Assembly (NCBI GenBank): GCA_018657655.1
Contig: JABHWQ010000021.1
Coordinates: forward strand, 1-5,242
Source: Chloroflexota bacterium
GTDB lineage: Bacteria; Chloroflexota; Dehalococcoidia; SZUA-161; SpSt-899
DNA length: 5,242 nucleotides
Reading direction: 5' to 3'
The notes beneath the pieces were generated by a model that did not search any database, had not been told where the DNA came from, and saw only the letters and a program-made list of their open reading frames with translations. This document shows, piece after piece, positions 1 through 5,242 of the stretch. Each line of letters opens with the position of its first letter. Position 1 is the stretch's first letter. Both the position numbers and the translations under genes were made by a program.

Positions 1-75
1 GCATTAAAGTATGGTGATGGGGAGTGGTTTAAATCACTGGTCAAATTGCAACGAGAGGAGGCCATATTTCTATGA
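1..75 (+). CDS. Possible 3' end of an unidentified plus-strand gene
   Basis: Frame 1 is open from the window edge to a TGA at 73-75 and gives 24 residues ending in REEAIFL. The other two plus-strand frames meet stops within the first 15 bases. If real, this is the C-terminal tail of a gene that starts outside the window and converges on the kinase gene, whose stop lies at 151. The tail is too short to recognise a family. A run of 24 open codons is also quite likely by chance, so this is only a candidate. A minus-strand frame beginning with ATG near 65 is also open to the window edge but has no visible ribosome binding site. Confidence 0.3.
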   Translation, partial: ALKYGDGEWFKSLVKLQREEAIFL

Positions 76-150
76 ATAAATTGAGGTTTACAGGGGTTGA
101 CTGACCGAGTGGTATGAAGTTGACTCAGCCTTCAACAAAGCACGATTTGA

Positions 151-2007
151 TCATTCCTCAGCGCATTCAACAATAGGGAGTGTGAATTTAAATTTAGACC
201 CCTTGCTCAGCTTGCTTTCGACCCATATTCTTCCACCATGTCCCTCAACAATTCCTTTGCAAATGGTAAGTCCCAATCCGGAACCACCTCGCCTGCGCTT
301 TACGCCACTTTCCAGCCTGTAGAATTGGCTAAACACCTTATCTAGGTGTTCAGTTGCTATTCCCATCCCATGGTCAGTCACGCTCACCAAAATGTCACCT
401 TTTGAGCCTTTTGCTTCGAGTGTGATTCGGCTTCCATCACCAGCGTATGCTGTGGCGTTGGCTACCAGATTAGTGATGACCTGCCCAATCCGAACTGCGT
501 CGGCACTGATATATGGCAAATCGGATTGAATGTTGATGACAAGCTCGTGCTTGATTGAGAGCATTTGCAACTGATCGTCGATTTGACGGACGATGTCTTT
601 GATCGTAGTCTCCGCCTTATCCATCCTCATGACTCCCGCCTCTAGACGAGAGGCATCTAACAAATCACTTATGATATGGTTAAGCCTGTCAGAGCTATGA
701 TCAATGGCATTCAGCATTTCTCTTTGTGTCTCCGTGTCCCACTGTACGTCAGGTTGAACCAGGGTGCTGGCAAGTCCCTTGATGGATGTCAACGGAGTGC
801 GCAGTTCGTGTGAAATACTGGCCAGAAGCTGCGTTCTCCAGCGATCAAGTTCCTCAAGAGCTTTGATCCGGGCTGCTTCCTCTTTAGCCTTCATCGCCTC
901 CGTTATATCTTTCGACATAATCATGGCCCCATCAGAAAAGGGCGATATTATGATCGAAAGCAATCTGTCACCGTATTCCAGTTTCCGGTATTCCTTTACC
1001 TCCCCGGTTCTGATGGATTCCATTAGGCTTGATCGCATGCTGGGATCGAGGTCTCCCCAATAGTCCTGGAACATAACTGCCTCCAAATCAGGGAGTTCGT
1101 CTTCAGAATGCCTTTTAGCGAGATTGCTCTTCACTACCTTACCTTCAAGATCGACGACCACGGTTGGAATCGGACTGAACTGGAACAGCGCAAAATTGAA
1201 AGATTCCCTTTCTTTTAAGTCTTCTTCGATCACCTTTCGGGCACTAATGTCCCGTAAAATAATCAGCACCCCTTCGATATCATCCCCTGATTCGATCATG
1301 CTCACACTTGCTTCAACAAACACCGGACTACCATTTTTGTGAATCATCTCCAACTCGGCCAATCCTTGCCAGTTTGTTCCCTGCATGGCACTGTTGAAAA
1401 GATTCGCCATATTTTCCGTTTGTTGCGGTTTCATGACAAAACCAAATTCCAGGATCCTCTTTCCTAACATTTCGTCCAGACTATATCCCAGAATATCCTC
1501 ATTTTTCATATTCCTATCAATTACCACTCCGGACTTGTCCAGATATATAATCTCGTCATTTGCATGATCAAAAATTGTCCTGAATTTCTCCTCGCTGTGT
1601 CTCACGGCATCTGCTGCCCGGCCACGTTCAGCCGCATAACGCAGCGCGCGTGATAGAATATTTGCATCGAAGCTACCCTTGATCAGATAGTCCTGTGCAC
1701 CCTGCTGTATCGCTTTGAGTCCGATAGATTCATCTGCCAAGGCGGTTAGCACAACTACAGGCAAGCCCGGAAAATCCCTGCATATGGTTTCAACGGTTTC
1801 ACAACCGTTACTATCGGGGAGCCCAAGGTCGAGGAGCACTACATCGTAAATTGAATGGTGAAGCATATCCAGGGCATGGTTGAGCATTCCAACAGGATCA
1901 AGTTGAAGAAGAGGCATACCTGCTTCGTTGAGCATCTCCTCAATCAGCCTGACATCACCGGGGTTGTCTTCTACAAGCAATACTCTTGAAATATCTTGAG
2001 TATCCAT
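151..2007 (-). CDS. Soluble sensor histidine kinase with N-terminal receiver domain (REC-PAS-PAS-HisKA-HATPase)
   Basis: This is a complete 618-residue protein from the ATG at 2007. Residues 1-125 form a receiver domain with acidic residues E13/D14, phospho-acceptor D60 (LLDLGLPD), T88 and K110. Two PAS domains follow at about 137-258 and 268-370; the first ends in an RDISARK linker and the second in SKDITEA. HisKA spans about 389-456 with phospho-acceptor H400 in SHELRTPLTSIKG. HATPase_c spans about 500-612 with an N box (N513, N517), G1 (DHGMGI, D545), F box (F559, F562) and G2 (GGSGLGL, 574-580). All catalytic motifs are intact, so autophosphorylation is expected. There is no signal peptide or membrane segment, so it should be cytoplasmic. 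The receiver is at the front rather than at the usual hybrid-kinase C terminus, suggesting it takes input from another kinase. An in-frame TTG at 2070 would add 21 residues but lacks a Shine-Dalgarno site; the ATG has a good one and starts just before the receiver fold. The ligands of the PAS domains are unknown. Confidence 0.95.
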   Translation of the reverse strand: MDTQDISRVLLVEDNPGDVRLIEEMLNEAGMPLLQLDPVGMLNHALDMLHHSIYDVVLLDLGLPDSNGCETVETICRDFPGLPVVVLTALADESIGLKAIQQGAQDYLIKGSFDANILSRALRYAAERGRAADAVRHSEEKFRTIFDHANDEIIYLDKSGVVIDRNMKNEDILGYSLDEMLGKRILEFGFVMKPQQTENMANLFNSAMQGTNWQGLAELEMIHKNGSPVFVEASVSMIESGDDIEGVLIILRDISARKVIEEDLKERESFNFALFQFSPIPTVVVDLEGKVVKSNLAKRHSEDELPDLEAVMFQDYWGDLDPSMRSSLMESIRTGEVKEYRKLEYGDRLLSIIISPFSDGAMIMSKDITEAMKAKEEAARIKALEELDRWRTQLLASISHELRTPLTSIKGLASTLVQPDVQWDTETQREMLNAIDHSSDRLNHIISDLLDASRLEAGVMRMDKAETTIKDIVRQIDDQLQMLSIKHELVINIQSDLPYISADAVRIGQVITNLVANATAYAGDGSRITLEAKGSKGDILVSVTDHGMGIATEHLDKVFSQFYRLESGVKRRRGGSGLGLTICKGIVEGHGGRIWVESKLSKGSKFKFTLPIVECAEE

Positions 2008-2015
2008 TTGATTCA

Positions 2016-2022
2016 CTCCCTT
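2016..2022 (-). promoter_or_regulatory. Ribosome binding site deciding the kinase start
   Basis: On the minus strand AAGGGAG lies 8 nt upstream of the ATG at 2007. The alternative TTG at 2070 is preceded by an AT-rich stretch with no purine-rich site. This supports the 618-residue form. Confidence 0.8.
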
Positions 2023-2145
2023 CAGCTCTGACCCAGTTACGTATCGAACCGAGATTCCCTGGCTCGTCAATCGTGATGGTAATTATGCTTGGTTGTGTAG
2101 CATGTTACTGTTTTCATTTTGACTTCTTTTACCGGAGTGCGGCTT

Positions 2146-2173
2146 ATTATACACCTATCTGCATCTAAATCAA
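2146..2173 (-). promoter_or_regulatory. Predicted sigma70-type promoter for the histidine kinase
   Basis: Read on the minus strand, a perfect TATAAT (-10, plus-strand 2146-2151) is preceded by TTGATT (-35, plus-strand 2168-2173) with a 16-bp spacer. Transcription would start near 2139, leaving a 5' UTR of about 130 nt before the ATG at 2007. I see no riboswitch or terminator in that UTR. The call rests on consensus match and position only. Confidence 0.55.
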
Positions 2174-2205
2174 AGTATGTCATTTAGGAGAATAAATATA
2201 ACAAC

Positions 2206-2234
2206 TTGTCACAACGAATGTATTCATGTATAAT
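2206..2234 (+). promoter_or_regulatory. Predicted sigma70-type promoter for the riboswitch-controlled sensor gene
   Basis: TTGTCA (2206-2211, five of six consensus bases) and a perfect TATAAT (2229-2234) are separated by exactly 17 bp. Transcription would start near 2241. That places the riboswitch aptamer about 70 nt into the transcript and gives a leader of about 390 nt before the ATG at 2630. It lies back to back with the minus-strand promoter, 32 bp separating the two -35 boxes, so one regulator bound between them could affect both genes. I see no clear palindromic operator in that gap. Confidence 0.7.
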
Positions 2235-2313
2235 GCAATTCACCTTCCAAGAAAGTAATTTAATCTACAACAGCAGCTAGATCAATTACAATCGTGATTC
2301 CTCGGTGGGAGTC

Positions 2314-2408
2314 AAATGGATACCGATAAAGGCAAACCAGGAGGAAACCGTGGGACGCAAAGCCATGGACCTACGGCATTTCCAGCTAGGGTAGCCAGGT
2401 TACCAATT
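2314..2408 (+). promoter_or_regulatory. Class I cyclic-di-GMP riboswitch aptamer (GEMM-I)
   Basis: The segment has the conserved GEMM-I landmarks in the right order. GGCAAACC lies at 2331-2338. A short P1b stem, capped by a GAAA tetraloop (2344-2347), pairs CCA (2337-2339) with TGG (2351-2353). The signature GGGACGCAAAGCC follows at 2352-2364. A P2 arm pairs CCTA (2370-2373) with TAGG (2387-2390), and the 3' motif GGTTACC is at 2398-2404. P1 is closed by TGG (2317-2319) with CCA (2403-2405), extended by two A-U pairs after one mismatch. P1b has a G-G mismatch and a bulged A, so it is slightly irregular. In this family the RNA binds c-di-GMP at the P1/P1b/P2 junction, with the first A after GACGC (here A2359) stacking between the guanines. 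By alignment to the Vibrio Vc2 RNA from memory, the specificity base (Vc2 G20) is G here (G2331), favouring c-di-GMP over cGAMP. It lies in the leader of the sensor gene at 2630. A 61-residue reading frame overlapping it (2316-2501) is not a gene. Confidence 0.93.
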
Positions 2409-2459
2409 ATCCTATTGAAAAGCGATGATGCACCGGAATCATATCGCGCTGGAGATGCC
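2375..2459 (+). promoter_or_regulatory. Predicted antiterminator pairing of the riboswitch expression platform
   Basis: GGCATTTCCAGC (2375-2386, apical part of aptamer P2) is complementary to GCTGGAGATGCC (2448-2459) over 12 contiguous pairs with a single G-U wobble (2380 with 2454). The downstream strand contains the whole 5' arm of the terminator hairpin. The two structures therefore cannot coexist, and the pairing also disrupts P2. This is the layout expected of an antiterminator that forms without ligand. Ligand binding would hold P2 and free the terminator, predicting repression by c-di-GMP. The pairing is seen in the sequence; the direction of switching is inferred. Confidence 0.7.
2422..2447 (+). 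other. Hairpin between aptamer and terminator
   Basis: GCGAT (2422-2426) pairs with ATCGC (2443-2447). After a two-base bulge, GAT (2427-2429) pairs with ATC (2438-2440), leaving an 8-nt loop. The stem ends exactly next to 2448, where the antiterminator 3' strand begins. It would sit inside the antiterminator loop and could stack on it. It is compatible with both switch states and probably acts as a spacer or folding nucleus. Confidence 0.5.
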
Positions 2460-2481
2460 TTTTCAGGTATCTCTTTTTTTT
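2451..2481 (+). terminator. Intrinsic terminator controlled by the riboswitch
   Basis: An 8-bp stem pairs GAGATGCC (2452-2459) with GGTATCTC (2466-2473), including one G-U pair. It has a 6-nt loop (TTTTCA) and is followed directly by eight T residues (2474-2481). It lies about 45 nt after the aptamer and about 150 nt before the sensor start codon. No gene ends just upstream on this strand, so its role is attenuation of the leader transcript rather than ending a coding operon. Confidence 0.88.
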
Positions 2482-2618
2482 GGCTGTACCTTAAAGACTA
2501 GCAAATTATCTCTCAGTAAATTGACCAAGTTATGTTCGGTGTTTTGATTCATAAACATCAAAAGTTCTTTGTTGTGGTAGTTTGATCATAGTGGGGCAGG
2601 CAGTTGTATAGAATCACT

Positions 2619-2624
2619 GAGGTG
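2619..2624 (+). promoter_or_regulatory. Ribosome binding site of the membrane sensor gene
   Basis: GAGGTG lies 5 nt upstream of the ATG at 2630 and matches the core of the anti-Shine-Dalgarno complement. The stretch from the terminator (2481) to this site holds no further gene. Promoter-like hexamers there (TTGACC at 2521, TATAGA at 2607) lack good partners at proper spacing. Confidence 0.75.
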
Positions 2625-2629
2625 GTATC

Positions 2630-5242
2630 ATGAACATCACTATCAAACTTACGGTGGCAATCCTGGCTATGTGTCTGGTTCCATTATTGGCGATAACCTT
2701 AGTTGCTTACCATGATGCCAGGGATTCCCTGTCAGATGAGAGCCTCGATCATCTTGAATCTGTGGCCGAAGTTCAAGTACACCGGGCCGAAGATGTGGTA
2801 GATCAAAATTTGCAGAGGCTGGCCTTACTTACCAGCCGGACACAGTTGCTCATAGATATTGATTCTTATGTACAGGTTCCTGACCTTGCTATCCAGCAAA
2901 GAATGAACGGTAATTTGCAGGACGCTCTGTCCTCAATTATCAGTTTCGAAGAGATATCTGTATTGAACCTCGAAGGGGAAACGATTGCCTCAACCGATGG
3001 GGCCTTGCTGGGCACTGTTCATATTGAGGAGGAGTATTTTAATCGCGGACTTGACGAAGCCAGCGCAGATATCCTGTTTTTGGATCAGGCCGGGGACCTG
3101 GATATTCACCTTTCTGCGCCTCTCCATTTAGGAGAGCGGCTGATAGGTGTTGTAGCAGCTAAGGCCGATGCGGATGCGATTGTGTCGCTGGTGGCAGATT
3201 ATACCGGATTGGGCAAAACAGGCGAGACGCTTTTAGCGCAGCGAGATGAGAATGGAGATGCCATATTTATCACGCCACTACGGTTCGATCCTGAAGCAGT
3301 GCTGAAACGAATCGTGTCCCAGGATGATCTGGAATTACCGATCACACAGGCTCTCCTAAAAAACGAAGGGCTGTTCACCGATTCCATTGATTATCGCGGT
3401 GAATCCGTACTAGCTGCTACTCAATACATCGAGAAATCGGACTGGGGCCTGGTGGCCAAAATCGATAAATCCGAAGCTTTCGAGCCGATTGAGGATTTAC
3501 GCAATTTCATGCTTATTGTAGCCGCAATCAGTTCAGTACTAATAATCGTATTTGCTTATATTGTAGCTCGTACTATTTCTGGCCCCATTGTAAGTCTTAC
3601 TCATACTGCTACTGCAATAAGTCGCGGGGATCTTTCCAAGCGATCCGATCTCAAATCCAAGGATGAGATAGGGATGCTAGCACAATCCTTTAATACAATG
3701 ACAGAGAATCTGCTTGAATCCAATAGCGGCCTGGAACAAAAAGTGCAGGACAGAACAAAAGAGCTGGAGATAGAGATAGTTGAGCGCAAGCGGGTTGAGG
3801 AAACCATGCGCCTGCATAGCGAAATTATTACGAACATGCTTGAAGCAGTATGTCTCGTACGGAGTGAGGACGGGATTGTTGTCTATACAAATCCGGCATT
3901 CGAGAACATGTTTGGCTATTCTCATGACGAAATGCTGGGGATGCACGTGTCAATTGTGAATGCTCCAACGAGTAAATCCCCTGATGAAACAGCCGTAGAG
4001 ATTATGAGTAGTATTGCTGCTACTGGTTTTTGGGACGGGGAGGTCTGCAACACCAAAAAAGACGGGACATATTTCTGGTGTCATGAAAAGGGTTCGGTAT
4101 TTGATCATCCCGAATTTGGGAATGTAATACTCGGGGTTCATACTGATATCACCGAACGCAAACGAGCAGAGGAATTGCTGCGTGAAAGCGAAACACAATT
4201 TCGGCACTATTTCGAGCTAGCCAATATCGGGTTTGCACTTACGTCTCCTGAGAAGGGATGGCTCAAGGCAAATGAACGAATTTGCCAGATCCTCGGCTAT
4301 TCTTGGGAGGAACTATCTTCCACCAACTGGGCGGAACTCACACATCCGGATGATTTGCAGGCGGATGAAGATCAATTCAGTCTAGTTCTGGCTGGTAAAA
4401 TTGACAATTACGAACTCAACAAGCGTTTTATTCGAGGTGATGGGAGCATTGTGTTCACTCATTTAACAGTTTCATGCCTTCGCAATGATGACCGGACGGT
4501 GAAATATATTATTGCCACGCTGGAAGATATTACCGAGCGTAAGCAAGCGTCGGATGTGTTTCTGGCGCAAAAGCATCGGAATGAGTTGATTCTTGAAACA
4601 ACGATGGATGGATTCATTTTAGCAGACATTAATGGGAAGTTGATTGAAGTAAATCCTGCTTACAGTGAACTGATTGGCTATTCCGGTGAAGAGCTAGTCG
4701 CGATGAATATCCGGGAATTGGAAGGGCAGTTATCCACAGAGGCGATTGAGCAGAGAATTGAGTTAATGGTTAAACTGGGATCTGCTCAATTTGAAACCAA
4801 GCACAAGCATAAAAATGGGCAGATGATCGATCTTGAAGTTAGCATTGCCATCATGCAACCAGAGACAGAACCATTGGTGATTGCTTTTGTGCGCGATATC
4901 ACTGAACGCAAACAGGTAGAGGAAGCTCTGTTGAATAGCGAAACCGATCTGCGTAATGCTCAACAGCTTGCTCAGATCGGCAATTGGAATCTTGATGTCT
5001 CCACAGGCATTGCCAAACTATCTGAGGAGATGGCGCGCATATGGGGCTACGATTCAAGCGTTGACCATCTTTCTTATGAAACCATTATGAGTTTAATCCA
5101 TCCTGATGATGTGGATCGTGTCAACAGATCGATGCAACAAGCCATGGATCAGGGCATAATCTATACCGAAGAATTCCGCATTGCCCTGCCGACAGGAGAA
5201 GAGAGGAACATCCACGGCGTGGGAGAAGCGGAAAAAGACGCC
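2630..5242 (+). CDS. Membrane-bound multi-PAS sensor protein (Cache-like, HAMP, at least four PAS), 3' end outside window
   Basis: The frame is open for 871 codons from the ATG at 2630 to the window edge with no stop, so the C terminus is missing. Residues 7-27 form a membrane segment. Residues 28-290 form an extracytoplasmic domain resembling double Cache; the membrane-proximal part carries DYTGLGKTGETLL (190-202) and a YRGE...DWGLVAKID stretch (255-279). A second membrane segment is at about 293-313. HAMP spans about 313-366 with the typical GP (318-319) and DEIG (345-348), then a coiled coil to about 395. PAS domains lie at about 397-507 (NPAFENMFGY), 520-634 (NERICQILGY, HPDD at 572-575), 648-757 (NPAYSELIGY) and from about 768 (NW at 785-786, HPDD at 824-827). 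The first three end in DITERK linkers. Such proteins usually end in a histidine kinase or in GGDEF/EAL domains; no output domain is visible here, so neither can be assigned. Expression appears controlled by the upstream c-di-GMP riboswitch. The extracytoplasmic ligand is unknown. Confidence 0.93.
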   Translation, partial: MNITIKLTVAILAMCLVPLLAITLVAYHDARDSLSDESLDHLESVAEVQVHRAEDVVDQNLQRLALLTSRTQLLIDIDSYVQVPDLAIQQRMNGNLQDALSSIISFEEISVLNLEGETIASTDGALLGTVHIEEEYFNRGLDEASADILFLDQAGDLDIHLSAPLHLGERLIGVVAAKADADAIVSLVADYTGLGKTGETLLAQRDENGDAIFITPLRFDPEAVLKRIVSQDDLELPITQALLKNEGLFTDSIDYRGESVLAATQYIEKSDWGLVAKIDKSEAFEPIEDLRNFMLIVAAISSVLIIVFAYIVARTISGPIVSLTHTATAISRGDLSKRSDLKSKDEIGMLAQSFNTMTENLLESNSGLEQKVQDRTKELEIEIVERKRVEETMRLHSEIITNMLEAVCLVRSEDGIVVYTNPAFENMFGYSHDEMLGMHVSIVNAPTSKSPDETAVEIMSSIAATGFWDGEVCNTKKDGTYFWCHEKGSVFDHPEFGNVILGVHTDITERKRAEELLRESETQFRHYFELANIGFALTSPEKGWLKANERICQILGYSWEELSSTNWAELTHPDDLQADEDQFSLVLAGKIDNYELNKRFIRGDGSIVFTHLTVSCLRNDDRTVKYIIATLEDITERKQASDVFLAQKHRNELILETTMDGFILADINGKLIEVNPAYSELIGYSGEELVAMNIRELEGQLSTEAIEQRIELMVKLGSAQFETKHKHKNGQMIDLEVSIAIMQPETEPLVIAFVRDITERKQVEEALLNSETDLRNAQQLAQIGNWNLDVSTGIAKLSEEMARIWGYDSSVDHLSYETIMSLIHPDDVDRVNRSMQQAMDQGIIYTEEFRIALPTGEERNIHGVGEAEKDA

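Noticed and set aside
119..136. Small inverted repeat GTTGA/TCAAC downstream of the kinase stop, as a possible terminator
   Set aside because: The stem is only 5 bp with an 8-nt loop, and no T-run follows on either strand.
764..1567. Plus-strand reading frames of 60-99 codons inside the kinase gene
   Set aside because: They are antisense shadows of the well-supported minus-strand kinase and have no recognisable domains.
1986..2168. Plus-strand reading frame of 60 codons across the kinase start and promoter region
   Set aside because: It overlaps the kinase 5' end and the divergent promoter, and its product has no recognisable features.
2068..2298. Direct repeat CAATCGTGAT at 2068-2077 and 2289-2298
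   Set aside because: It is only 10 bp long, with no further extension, symmetry or relation to the promoters, so it is probably chance.
2316..2501. Plus-strand reading frame of 61 codons beginning with ATG in the leader
   Set aside because: It lies on the riboswitch aptamer and terminator, and its bases are explained by conserved RNA motifs. It has no family likeness, and its codons would run through the terminator T-run.
2521..2614. Possible second promoter between the terminator and the sensor start
   Set aside because: TTGACC at 2521 has only a poor -10 at proper spacing. TATAGA at 2607 would need a 19-bp spacer and would start transcription on top of the ribosome binding site.
3199..4963. 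Minus-strand reading frames of 62-89 codons inside the sensor gene
   Set aside because: They are opposite-strand shadows of the continuous Cache-HAMP-PAS frame, which has clear protein motifs throughout.

Overview
The window is bacterial DNA of moderate base composition. It holds two divergently oriented signal-transduction genes separated by a regulatory region of about 620 bp. The organism cannot be fixed from the sequence. The kinase core (SHELRTPLTSIKG followed by a QPDV.W segment) reminds me of Chloroflexota (Dehalococcoidia-like) kinases, but a deltaproteobacterial or other environmental source is not excluded. Clear Shine-Dalgarno sites and sigma70-like TTGxxx/TATAAT promoters fit an ordinary bacterial chromosome. 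I see no mobile element, CRISPR array, tRNA or rRNA.

Layout. Positions 1-150 hold only a possible 3' tail of a plus-strand gene and no convincing terminator. Positions 151-2007 (minus strand) encode a complete soluble histidine kinase with an N-terminal receiver domain, two PAS domains, HisKA and HATPase_c. Positions 2146-2234 hold two back-to-back promoters, one for each gene. Positions 2314-2408 (plus strand) are a class I cyclic-di-GMP (GEMM-I) riboswitch aptamer, followed by an intrinsic terminator at 2451-2481. A 12-bp alternative pairing between the aptamer P2 arm and the terminator 5' arm looks like an antiterminator. Positions 2630-5242 (plus strand) encode a membrane sensor: TM, large Cache-like extracytoplasmic domain, TM, HAMP, coiled coil and at least four PAS domains. 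The reading frame is still open at the window end, so its output domain is not visible.

How the parts may work together (inference). The promoter at 2206-2234 would produce a leader RNA that senses c-di-GMP and decides by transcription termination whether the large membrane sensor is made. The mutually exclusive structures predict an OFF switch: ligand stabilises the aptamer, the terminator 5' arm is released, and transcription stops before the gene. The divergent soluble kinase has its own receiver domain and could take part in a phosphorelay with the membrane sensor if that protein ends in a kinase module. If it instead ends in GGDEF or EAL domains, the locus would be a c-di-GMP feedback loop. 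The most noteworthy content is the riboswitch and its expression platform, which lies under a spurious small open reading frame and would be missed by gene calling alone.
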